A stretch of 64,000 nt of DNA, taken from Romanomermis culicivorax (taxonomy: Eukaryota > Nematoda > Enoplea > Mermithida > Mermithidae). Position numbers and translations under genes: made by a program. Shown here piece by piece: positions 12,230-24,700 of this stretch. The stretch's first letter is position 1. Each line of letters starts with the position of its first letter. The DNA is taken from the NCBI GenBank assembly GCA_963922205.1, contig CAWUHX010000083.1:682001-746000 (forward strand), read 5' to 3'. The notes under the pieces are model-generated. The model had not been told where the DNA came from, searched no databases, and was given only the letters and a program-made list of their open reading frames with translations.

Positions 12230-12668
12230 CATACATGTAATTGGGGGGAAGTGCTATGGGAACCCCCCCAGAAATCGTCGACCATATGGCTGGCCATTGG
12301 GCGACCCCCCCTAGGATTTTCCAATCCAATGGCTAGCCATATGGTAGCCCTGGGGACCCCCATAGTTTTAGTCGGAAAAATACTGAAAAATTTCATTTTT
12401 TTTCATGAAAAATGTCAATTTTTGAACAAAAAATGGTCAAAAACGTCAATTTTGTCGGCGCTTCGCGTCATAAGTACATATTTTATCATTTTTTAGACAA
12501 AAATTACTACTTATTGAACCATTTTTCGGACATTTTTCATGAAAAAATCGATTTTTTTTTCGGGGACCCCTCCTCCCAAAAATTGTGGAAATTACTGACA
12601 TCCGGCCCAAAAAAAGTGGCCCGACTCCCCCCTTCCCCCACAGACCTCGGGGCTCCGTTACATGTATG
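12230..12668 (+). mobile_element. MITE family B, complete copy with 8-bp TSD
   Basis: A 439-bp element starting CATACATGTAATTGGGGGG and ending GTTACATGTATG. The 8-bp target-site duplication gttcattc is perfect at 12222-12229 and 12669-12676. Internal landmarks are ATCGTCGACCATATGGC, the inverted CCATATGG pair, and a CGGCGCTTCGCG hairpin at 12456-12467. No transposase is encoded. Other copies are at 27357-27767, 44287-44682 and 63648 to the window end. Confidence 0.92.
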
Positions 12669-12676
12669 GTTCATTC

Positions 12677-15600
12677 TGATCACTAATTTTCTGCCCATTT
12701 GGGTTACAGACTTAGTGAGTGTGATGTGGTTTGGGTGCAATTTTATTCATAAGTTTATATCCATTTTCCTGAACTGATTTGTAAAATTAAATCTTTGCTT
12801 TTCAGAAACTTCAAAGTGTGCGACGACGTTGTAGGATTTTTGTGTTGCCTCCGTTTTTTCTCTTTTCTTCTCCGTTTTTTCTTTTTTCAAGCTGTCCTTA
12901 TCGTCACATGATTGTCTGTCGGATGCCGCTTATTCCTGATATTTTTTTCGCTAATCGTCTCGATGCTGAAGAAGTTTCAATCTTTCTGCTGGCGTTTTGT
13001 AAAGATATTTTCCGGATGATATTAGGTTGAAAAAGACGCTTTCAGTTCCAAATGTATGCCTTCATTTCAAAATCATTGTGGTTCAAGTGGAAACACTTCA
13101 AGATCAAATTATCCGTTTCAGATTTCGTTATATAACTGCAGTATTGTGATGAAAATGCGTGTCTTCAGCTTCTAAAACAGCCAGCATAAGATAGAAAGGA
13201 AATATTTTCCGCTCCGAATACTTCCGCCATTTGAAGGCTTCGTATTTTGTTAATTGTTCTTTTACCATTAAACGAGATGTTATTCAAAACGTTTGAATCC
13301 TAATTTGGCCGTCAAATTGCCGAGGTTTTTGAAATTTGAGCCATCAATATTTTGCAGAATTGTAATTGTTACTGGAATGAAAATTTTCTAAGATATCACG
13401 TATGAAAAGCCTTGCAAGATAGTTTCAAGAATCTTACTCGACCATACTGCTGTAAAATTGGAAATTATCGGGTATTTTCCGGCAAAAAAGTTAATTTTGA
13501 GAGACATAATATGATTGCCATTTGCCAATATAACTTGAAGTCTGTTAAATGTGCTGAATGATGATGAGTTCTTGGTGTTTAAAAGATTTGTTTTTTTTCG
13601 GCTGATCGTGTAATGTTTGAATTGTGATTGGGAATTTGTTTTTCAACAAGGTAATTTCTGTTGCGTTTTGAACAAATAAAAGATGGCTAGTTTTCAACTA
13701 ACTTTTTGGTTTCCCAACTTTTTGATGACACATTACTATAAGTGAACCGGCAGCAATCTCCGTTCTTGACCGAACTATGAGAATCTAAATAAGCTTCCAC
13801 AGAAAAATGTCGGAGTTTACCCCCTGGCCGTTTGACCGCTATTATGCATGGAATATTGCGATTTCGCGATATATAATGACTTTTTTTGGAACCTGAATCA
13901 ATCAAAAAGTGTCACTAACACTTTGTAGCACTCTAGATCAATAGGTTTGTTTTTCGAACAATTCTTTCAGCGCTTCCGGAAATTTCTGGAAAATCAGCTA
14001 CCGTCCCGTCAAAATGAACTTTCACATCTACCTTAGTGGACGCACCACCTACATTTATGGAAAACACCCTAGTGTCTATATGCTTCAAATGCTATTCATA
14101 TTAGATAATTCCATCATTCTTGCGCTAAAGTTCCATTTGAAATCATTTTCCTTTTAGCTGACATAAAATCTATGTCGGGATATACAAAAATCTTCATTCC
14201 TCCCAATCTATCTTGCTCGCTAGTCATCAGGTTTCCTTCTCGGCAACATAATCTCGCCGCTTTCAGTCATTTATTTCGAGCTAGGGAAGGAAAATTTAAT
14301 CGATCAGCAAGCAATGCAGTGCTCAACCGTTGTCTTCTGAGCTTTCTTCTAGAAACATTCTCCCATTTCGCGCATGACGATTAGAGCTAAAAATAAATGT
14401 ACGAGCTTGCAAACTTTATTTTCATTAAGGACATAGCTGGGAAAACTGTATTGGTTCATGTATTATGTCATAGTTAACAAGTTTCATCGACTCCTTCGAT
14501 GCAGTCTGCCCACGGCGTGCCAGCTGGTTCTCTTTGATTTTTTGATTCCTTAATTAAAATAGTTAAACTTTTAGAAACCTGCAGAGAAATGGCCAAAAAA
14601 ATCACAGTTTCCTGCCAAATTTGGTCTTCTGGCAATTTTACTCCCCGAATTCTTCCTTGTAGAATATCATGCGAAAATTTTTCCCATGTGCCTCTATACT
14701 GGTCAGATTTGTCCGAATGACAGATTCAAAAATGAGTGATTTATAGCTTATTGTGAGAAATCGCAATTTTGCTTACATATTTTCACAACGCTTTTTCCCG
14801 AGAAAATTTTTTATCGCATAGTACAAAACAGAGCACCCCATGGGGGGTATGGGGGGGTATTACCCCCCTCTTAGATTTGGAAATTCATTCACCACCCCCA
14901 TAAAAACAGCTCACTATAGCAAAAAATTTTGGTAGACTTCATCCTCTCCCCAGTAGGTTATACTAATTCGAGAAAAATTGCAGAATGTGTGATTCTGAGG
15001 AATTACTCACTGCTCTTTTTGACACATTTACTGAGCAAATGATAATGGGAAAGTATGCAACTTCTGTGCCATATAGCGATTTTTAGGAAAGGATATCAGC
15101 ACATTAATATATACTACTTGTAGGAAATCATTATAAATGATGAAATAATGCGTTATGTATATGTGATTAATAAAAAAATCGCCCCTTGGGAAGAAAAACA
15201 ATATGTTCTTAAAATTCTGCCTCGTCATGCTCTCCTTTCCTTTTCCCCGCTTCTGCGTTGGGTCTTCTGTGCGCATATGGTTACCCAAGCTGTGGCATAC
15301 TTTCCTGCTATGAGTTGAGACATGTGAGGTCTGTTGACGTGGATCAGGAGTGGTACTTGGTTTCAAACTCGTAGTTCATAGTGTAATGGGATTAATAATA
15401 CTAAAGCCACATTCAGCATCAGGACTTTCAATTGGAAGCACTGCTCCAAGCCTAAGGGATAAGCCCATACTGCTGAAGATGCTGGTTGAAACAATGTTTC
15501 GAAACGTATGTTGTGCCCGATTCTTGAAATGTGCAGCAATCAGTTGGCACAACAGTCCTCAAAGTGTGACTATTCTGTACGTATAATTAGTGCATTAAAG

Positions 15601-18600
15601 TTGCATGATTGGGAGCTGGAAAATGGAGTTGAAATAGTAAATGTTTTTTTGACTGTAAAAAGCATAAAGTAGGGGCATTAATCAGTTTTGTAAGTTCGAG
15701 AAACTACAACTCCCCCCTCCTTAGCAAAAAGCTGAGAGCAAAAAAAAGGTCACGGCATATTCCAAGTACTACCCTTAAAATTTAAGATTTTACCCCTACC
15801 TAAATTTTCGACCTTGGGGACCTCTGGTACAAAAATACACGATCTGAATAAGAATCTGAAATCAGAGGGAATTTGAAAAATTGAGATTTTGACCCCCCCC
15901 CCCCCCGTTAAATAGGTACACCAAAGTTCATCTTTTTCTAATCGAATCCCCAAAATTTTTTTCCCAAAAGGCATAATTTGGGAAAAACACCGGATAAATT
16001 AATTCGAGAATTATAAAATACAATCAGGTGCGAATTATCTTTCAATGGTCTTTTGATTTCAATGCCTTGAAAAGCGTTTTCCGACCATAAAATATCAGCA
16101 AAATCCCTTTTTATCTTTGTGTTTTAAAAAGTCAAAATATCCAAGAAGAACTCTGTTTCTAGTTGATTTAAAACATGCAGCATATTTGTTATGTTTACTT
16201 TCTAGTTTATGTATGCTACCACCACCACCAACATACTCGTATATATAACCTCCATCTAAAATGCCCTTGTTTCAAACAAATCATTAATCTTCTTCAATAT
16301 CAGAATTGATAAACGACGTTTCCCTAAAAAATATTTGCTGCGCTTTTGTTTTAAGCCAGATTGCTCATTCGTTAGCCGATAAAAACGCTTTTGTGAGCTC
16401 ATTACTCAATAGCCTTAATTTATGTCGCCCACTTTTGCCTGAGCGGTTTTGTTTTTTTCATGTTCTTGGCGAAAAACTGTCTTAAACCAATTTGCTTCTT
16501 GGAATTGATTAGCGTCCTTGCGGGCCACTTTGGTCACGAAAGAAGGAGGAAACTGGAATTTGTCAGTTTTTCTTGTTTCTTCTGTAGACTCTTCTAGTTT
16601 TTTCTACAGTAGCATTGCTCTCATCCTGATTATCGATTATTATATTCCGCCATGATGATTGGACTCTGTTTCTAAAGGCTACCGCTCAGATTAATGGAGA
16701 AAGAGGAGGTAGACAGATAGGGTCGCAGCGGGGTCTCAGCGTGATAAAAATTTATGCTAAGCCAACTTTTTTTAACTCACAAAGAACAAGGTGCTTTCAT
16801 CCGGTAAAATGTCGTTTAATGTGCTTCTCTGCTCTTTCCCCCGTGATATAGCTCCATGAACCGCATACGTTTGATTTTTTGCATATGTCATGGATTTACC
16901 TTGACAGTGGCATGATTTACGTAATGTTTTATAGTTCTGCAAAATATTTGTGGTGATTACCGCTTACGCCTGTAGAAACGTGTAACTATGGGTGCCAGCC
17001 AACCAAAATAAAATTTTCAAGTAGGGGTAAAGTTCACATTTACATCAATGTTCACTGAATATGTCATTTTTTTCTCAAAATCGACTGAGTGATCTATCTT
17101 GATTAGGACATCTATAAATACCGGTATCACACTAATCAGCCAAATCAAAGTGATGTAAATCAAAACGGAGATCTTCTAGAATCAATTGATTTTAGTTTCG
17201 TAATCTAGCTCTGAATTTTTCTCAGCATGAAGGCAGCATTGAAAATTTACTGTCTAGAATGAGCGAAGTGAATTCGTAGAAAACTTCCCGCAATATTTCA
17301 ACGTTTTCTTGAATTCCTAGATTTCTTTACATTCTGAGCATTTCTAGTCACACGCCTTCAAAAATGCCATGAAGTTTTTGAGCATTCTAATCTTATTGAA
17401 TGTGGAATAGAGATAATTTTTCCAAGGATCTTGCACAACAGTCAATTACAGTATTTCGAGCACGATTATCATAGTAGTCGTAGCCGAACTGGGCGATGCG
17501 TTTATGTGCCGAGCATTTCACTCAATTCCTTGGTATTGTTGATTTGCTAGAAAAGAAACCTTGAGAATATGTACTAATAATTTACGACGGTGAATTCAAG
17601 CGAAGCCACAAATTTGTACCAAAATCATATAATTTAGCTTATCAAGTAGTTAAACATTTCGACCATATAAGACCCATGCATTTGACTCAGGGAAAATGCC
17701 ATCAGAATTTCCCACAGGAATCGTAGAACCGTACCTTTACGGGCAAAAAACTTACACAATTTTTGTGGTTTTTATATATTTTTCAAACTACAATCACTTA
17801 TTTTGTCGGAATTTTTCCTAATTTATAGTTGGAAATTTTGAACCCAAAACTAAACGTCGTCTATAAAAAGCTGTCGATAAGTTATAAGATCCAATTTTTT
17901 GTTTTGTGTTTTCCAGTTTGAAAGCGATATGGTTTCTTTGCTGTTTTTGTTCGGATTTATTAACAAAAAAATAGTTGATTTTAAGGTAATTCTTTTTGGT
18001 TTCGTAACTTGTTAACAATGCTAACCAGCTGACTGAAAACATCAGCGCATCACCGATCGTACTGCTCAGATATGGCTAGAAAAACGGCTGAAAACAATCA
18101 AATAGAAGCCTAATCCACATTTGTGCAATGTCAATACCATTGACTTGTATAAAAATTTTTAAAACGTACATAATATTTTTTGCGTATAGTTCAACCCGTA
18201 ACGTATAGCTACGCGGTCGGTGGTGAGTGAAGCGACTTTTTGGTGGGGCATCGATTGCCCAAAATTTTGTTAGGGGTCCTTGTTGAAGAAGAAAGCCTTA
18301 ATTTTTCGCCTGAAATCTGAAAACGGCTCTAAAAGCAGTAGTTTTTGTCCAAAAATCGTAAGAAAATGTGTTTATGGCGTGAGGCGCCCAAAAAATTGGC
18401 AATTTTTTGTTCAAAAAGGCCAATATTTTATAAAATCAAAATTTGACATTTTTCAGTTTTTTCGGCCAACAGTGTAGAGGTCCCTCCCTAGTTAGCCATG
18501 ATTGGAAAACTTGCAGGAGAGTCAGCAATATTGTCTACGATTTCTGGGGAGTTCTTATGGTTTTTACCGGTACAGCCTCACAAGTGGACAATATTAATGA

Positions 18601-20107
18601 AAAAAGTTATTGCCGACTGATGAATCGAATTTTTGCTTGGTTGCCTGTTTTCGATTGACATATATGATTTTCCCTGTTTTGTACGAATTTACCCCGTAAT
18701 TGGTCGATTTCTACTTGATATTTTTGATTTCCTAGCTGGAAGAAAAAAATCAGCATATTGCCTAGGTCTGATATGAATACGCCTTTCTTAGCTTTTAACC
18801 ACGGATTTTTTCTTCATTTTTTTTTGAGTATTATATTTCGAACTTTCATGAGCTCTTATTTCTTCACTCTTGGGATACATTTTTCCAGGTTGGTCAGCGT
18901 CCAGCCTCTGTTAATGAAATTTGTCATCTCATTTTCGTATCTCGCGCTTCATATTCCAGCAGACTACAGCTATAATTTAGTTTCCTGAAAATGTAGGACG
19001 ACTCTCCTCAACTAGCATTTTCAACTTCGCTATAGGAGCACAACAATTTAATTTACTAGGCTTTTTTCGAACATATAATGAAGGGTACGCTGCGTAGCTT
19101 CTTTGCGAAAGCTTAGCTAGTTTCGAAATTTTTCGAAAAATGTGTATTCCTACCCTAGATTTTGTGTATGTAAGCGTCGAGAAACAGGAACGACGAGCTC
19201 TTCCCTAGAACATTTTTTACCCGGCGTCCTTTGGGACCTATAATCCGAAATTTTCAAAATAAATTTGTCGGTAGGTAAGTACTGTGAACTCGTTATTCTT
19301 TCAACTTATGTCTGTATTGCTCACCACTGCAAGGATGTCTCTGTTTTATTATTGTTTGCCTGTCATCGTATGCACGAATCTGTCGTCGAAACTGTCATTT
19401 CGTCTACAGTAGAAAAAGCGTTCTTGAGTAAATTGCTTTTTTTGCCAGTGTCTAGTCTGAATTTTTTTTACTATTGCACGAATTTTAGATTTTCATCAAT
19501 GTAAATGAGAATTGATCCGTCGGCCATAATTCCGCAATACAAAACTAGACCCTTAATCAATCTTATTCGCAAATGATAAGTTTTTGGCATCGTTCCAATT
19601 CTAAATTTTTTATTGTAGGTCGTGAAGTTTCTTTGATGCGCAAAATGCATATGTGATATTAAAAAGGCCACCTTTTGTATTGTATTGACGAATACATCGT
19701 TTTAACTATCCATTTAGCCTCGAGGATTCTAATTAGCATTAAAAAGCAAAGTCCTCATTTTTGTTTGCGTTGCGGTTACTCAACTCGTTCGCTTGTATTG
19801 GCCGTAATGCTCTTAGGGGTAAGTGTGTAAGAAGAATAGTATTCATTATAATATACCATCATACTTTTTAGAATGTATATACTGTACTTGGTTGGCCGGC
19901 TTTTTCTTTTCCTCCTTTATGCTCGTCTCTTTACTTGGAGAAGCTGTTCTGATGTTCTGCTTTTAATGCTGAGTATGCTCGGCAGGAAGTGTTCATTACG
20001 ATAAGTAAAGCAAGTCCCTGAGGATTCTTACCTAATCGATTATGCAACTTTTCTAGTTCTTTTGATATAAGTGAATTATATGCTAGTTGAGAGGCAACGG
20101 TTCCAGC
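12677..20107. other. Large gene-free region upstream of RBFOX
   Basis: About 7.4 kb in which I recognise no exon. It contains a G-run/C-run palindromic patch at 14840-14875, the right end of a family E MITE at about 15780-15826 (ttcgaccttggggacctctg), a C16-type run near 15892-15906 and a diverged MITE B/A fragment at about 18240-18490. An upstream non-coding or short first exon and the promoter of RBFOX could lie here but cannot be placed by eye. Confidence 0.45.
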
Positions 20108-20478
20108 CATAAATGTAACGGATCCTCGTCGGAGGGTCAAGCAATTTTTTTGGGGGTCATGGGTTACCGATTTCTCAATATTTTAGGGGGTTTCCTAAAG
20201 AAAAAATTCGATTTTTTCAACAAAAAAATTCGAAAAATTGTTCAAAAAACAGTAGTTTCTTTAAAAAACCGTAAAAATATATTTAATGGCGCGGAGCACC
20301 GAGAAAATTGTTATTCTTGAATATTTTTTGTTCAGAAATGGAAACTTTTATTTAAAATCGATATTTTTCAGTATTTTTGCGACCAAAAGCATGAAGGATT
20401 GGCAATTCCCGTGGGGATTACCTAGGAACCATAGGAACCTCGCCAGAAATCGGCTACCCATAGGGTCCCACCAATTAC
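20108..20478 (-). mobile_element. MITE family B, reverse-oriented diverged copy
   Basis: Begins CATAAATGTAACGGATCC and ends CCACCAATTACAC, the reverse complement of family B ends. The interior contains GGCGCGGAGCACCG and 'cgattttttcaacaaaa'. Termini are mutated and no clean duplication was read. Confidence 0.6.
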
Positions 20479-21465
20479 ACGTTCTTTAGCCCGTTTCTAC
20501 ATATGAAGCAAACAAAAGTCTCAGAGAAGGCTTTGCTATCTGCTAACTGATATTGAATTTATAACTTCATCAATCTACAGATTTCAACTGCAGCTCGTGA
20601 CTATATTTTAGAATTTATGTTTTTTTCTGAATATCTAGATTTTATGAAACTTTATTGGCATTTTAAATATGGCAATGTTTAAAGTAGAGGATCAGGAATC
20701 GAATGCATAGAAAGTGCGCATATTATATACAATAAATTCTTTTAAAGTGGCCAATCGAACGATAATTGAGACTTAATGGCGCGTGGATAATCCATCTTCT
20801 CCTATAGTTGCCTAATTCGAGGCTTCCAAAACTCTTCAGTCTAAGAGTCTCAATGTTGCACTATTTTCAAGTTTTAATGGTTTTTAGAGTTTACGGCATT
20901 TAGCGTGCGACGAAAGGTCTCCAAGTGTAAATTTTGAAATTATAAATGTAGTGTTGCATTTGATAGTCTACAGCAACCTGAGCTATATTAGACGACAATT
21001 TTCGCTCATAGAACCTTTTTACAATAAAATTGGCATAGCTATGCTTAACAACTGAAAGTTTACCTATACCTAGCCTCAGGAATCCTAACATATATAAATC
21101 ACTTTCGACTAAGCTCATTGACGCAAGGAAAGTTTTCCACAGATATTCAATATGATCTCTCACCATTTTCGATCTGTGTTATATTGATGCGAATTTTAGT
21201 GTAAGTCTGTAGGCTATCGAATGCTCTATATCACGAGAACATTTGGAATTTAAACCTGAAGACCTACTTTTATCAGGTTAAACTTCAGAATCGGATGCAT
21301 TCACATGTATCCGATAGAAATTTAAACTTTACGTAAGCTTTGAAGTCATATTCATTTTGAAACAATAAATATTTCTAGTGGAACCATTTTCTGAGAAGAT
21401 GATATGTTGCATATGCGATCCTTGAAGAAAAATCTTCAACTTTAAAGTTTATTTTTCAATTATAG

Positions 21466-21736
21466 CACATGATATCGAATTATCCAGCAGCAGCGGCCGC
21501 CGCGGCGTTAGCCGCCGGCGTCAATACGCTGCCGCCGTCGTCGACGACGTCGTCGTTGGCCTCGTTGCAGCAATTTCAACAACAATTGATCAACAGCGGT
21601 GCTATTTATACGTCGTCATCGGCGGCGGCACCCAACCCGACGATGGTCGTTCCGTCGTCGAGCGGCATGACGATGGCCGGTCAATTCACGCCACAAATGT
21701 TCGCCGCCGCTGGCAACGCGGCCGCCGCACAGCTTT
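21466..21736 (+). CDS. fox-1: RBFOX exon 1 of those seen (Ala/Ser/Gln-rich N-terminus)
   Basis: Acceptor ...ttatag at 21465, donor GTTAGT at 21737, ends in phase 1. ATG at 21469. GC-rich, with Ala runs, against an AT-rich background. Confidence 0.85.
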
Positions 21737-24700
21737 GTTAGTCTTTTATAATACAAATTTGCTTTTCCCGTTTCTCTTGCTAGAATTCGAATGTTTTTAT
21801 TAAATTTTTGAAATTTGGATTCAGGAAGCGTCAAAAAGATTGTCATTCTGATTAGTAAATAAAAAACTACTTTTTTGGCTCTCAAAATAGACTTGTTAAA
21901 TTACTGATTCCGTTATTTTCATTAATTTTGCGAATTCATTCGATATCATATGCCTGAATTTTATCAGAATTTATCGATTATTGTTTAATTCATAAGGTAC
22001 CCATCACAAAAAGATAAAAAAGAATATAGAAACTATTCATTCCAAAAATTTCAGTTTTTAATTTTAACTTTTTCTTTTTTTTCTGTGCTAAAAATTACTT
22101 ATAAATCTCCAAATTTAAGCATATTTTTTGATAAACAAATGGTGAACGTGGTGAAATTCATTATTGACACGGAAACTTCATGAGAACGAGATTTATTATT
22201 CTAGATCTTTTAAAATTTCTACAGTTGTAATTTTTTATTTGTAGTTCTTTCTAATTTTTTTAGCTTATCCGGTTGGTTTCACAATGCCGGGTCTGCATAA
22301 CATGACACATCAACTGAATTCCAGTTACCTGAATATAAACGGTGCTACTAACGGAATGGACGCCCTTTATCAACAGCAAGTTAGTTTTCCATATGTTTTT
22401 ATTGTTGGTAATTTTTCGCTTGCATTTATCCTTAATTTTCGAATAGTCATATTTTTGACCCTTTGGAAGTTACTAATTGCAGTTGAGGTATGAAATTCTT
22501 ATTAGCTGCATAGATTCTTTGTCTCACATGCCTGAACAATGTTAAAGTCACCAGATCTCAAAATATTCTGAAAAAATGAGATGTAAGACAGTGTGTCCCA
22601 AATTGTTTTCGAAAATTGTGGCTGATATATTACATGAGGATTGAGGACTGATGTGTTTTAGCCATGATGCAATTAATCTAATTGTATGTTTTTCGCTGCC
22701 ACCACAACGTCAGATCCTAAGATCGCGTTTGACCTATTAATGTGCAAATTCAAATTTTTTGAACAGTCCATTTGATCTTAATCTTCTTGAAAAGCTTTTT
22801 TTTAGAAAATACCTTGTAATAAAATCGCAGCAAGAACTGCCACTCGAAAAATTTTCGAGTGCATGATTATAGGAAAAAACGCGACCTTTTATGATTGAAC
22901 GGCTCGGTCTTTTATGGAGTTTTTCCAATGTTCATTGATTAAAATTACAATTTTTTTGGTCTTTTTATTGTTTAGTAAAAAATTCCGATAGAAAACTGCT
23001 TTGAATTTTTTTCTCCTCTTAATTTTTGATGGAAAATTTTTTTTGGAGTCCCAGAAAAGAATTTGCCCTTTTTAAATTTGCTAAAATTTATCCGTATAAT
23101 TCTTTAAATATGATTTTAGTCTCTCAGAATTCGACTATTCTTCCTTTCTCAGTCTGCTGAAAACGAAACAAACAGCGTCGCCGGGCTTCCTCCCCAAACA
23201 ACGACGTCCGCTGCCGCCAACTACAACGGCGCACCGCTAATCGGGCCCCAATTACCTTTGCCGTTGCCGACGCCGGATCCGTCGAAGACCAGTGGCGGTG
23301 TCAGCAGCGACGGCCGTTGTTCAACGAATTCGGCCACGGGTCTCCACCACAGTCTATTAGCCGCTGGCGTCGATTCGACGAACGGGTCGTCGTCAGCGTC
23401 AACAGTCGCCGATACGTCGAAACGTTTGCACGTTTCGAATATACCGTTTAAATATAGAGAAAATGATTTGAAGCAAATGTTTTGCGTAAGTTTACAAAGA
23501 AAAATAAGTTACAGAATTATGTGGAAGTTTAGATTCTGAATGAAACGCATAATTTTAAGATCTAAAAGCTTATTATCCAAAATTTTAATGTAATTTTTGG
23601 AAACTGCAGTTCAATTTAAGCGCTAAAATATAATTGATTAAGAATTGAATAAATGATCAACACCGAGACAAGAAAAATGTCGGATGAGTATTGCATTTTT
23701 TCTTTTTCAGCAATTGTCTCATCATCCTTTGAAATTCGCATTTCATTGATTTTCAAACAATTTTTTTCAATTTTAGCAATATGGATCAGTCGTCGATGCT
23801 GAAATTATTTACAACGAGAGAGGTAGCAAGGTAAACAAAATTTCACATTATCGTGTAATTCTTCGTGACTTATTGAAAAATTTGTCCGACCTACCTTAAT
23901 TTGAAAATCGATTATTTTCCCCATAATTTATGATAAATTCAATAAATTAAACTTTTCGTCAGGGATTTGGCTTCGTTACAATGCAAAACCAGTCCGACGC
24001 CGATAAAGCACGCGAAGCCTTAAACGGTACTTCGGTCGAAGGTCGTAAAATTGAAGTAAGTTGTAATCATTTACACGCACATTCAATTTTTTTGTTGCAT
24101 CGATATTCTTGTAAATTTTTCTGAATTTTATGCAAGTGCGTGTTAAAAATGTGGACTAATGTCCAGGTGGCGTATGTATTTTCCTTTTTTTCAAGCATGA
24201 AAATGGGGTTTATTTTTGCTAGCTTTTTTAGCATATCAATTTTTGTACCGATTGATTACTGTATTGTATGGAATTTTTTCCATCTTAAACAAATTCAAAT
24301 ATTTTCTGATCGCTAATAATGAAATGAATGCGTTTCAGTTTTTCTAGCGTCAGTAGCACAAGCGGGCACGGTGCAGCTTCAATGGTGTTTTCCTGTCCTT
24401 TTGAATGTCCATTTCGTTCTGTGAAACTAATTAATCTTGTATGTTTATACGAACATCGGCTACAGTAGAAAAATTCACGCCAATCTCTGTTTTTGCTTCA
24501 TTGCATGAACAAACATATATTCAACCAAATTAATTAGGATCAGCTTGTTTACTGCATAAATCCGACATGATTATTATTTTTTTTTTTGAACCTTCATACG
24601 CATGATCGCAAGGTAAATTAATCACGTGAAGGAAAGAGATTCTAGCGCTCAAAAGAAAAAATCTAACGATTCGGCTATGTATTGAAAATGTACAAAAGCT

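Noticed and set aside
12818-13030. 70-codon Phe/Pro-rich frame
   Set aside because: Low-complexity T-rich sequence without homology or splice signals.
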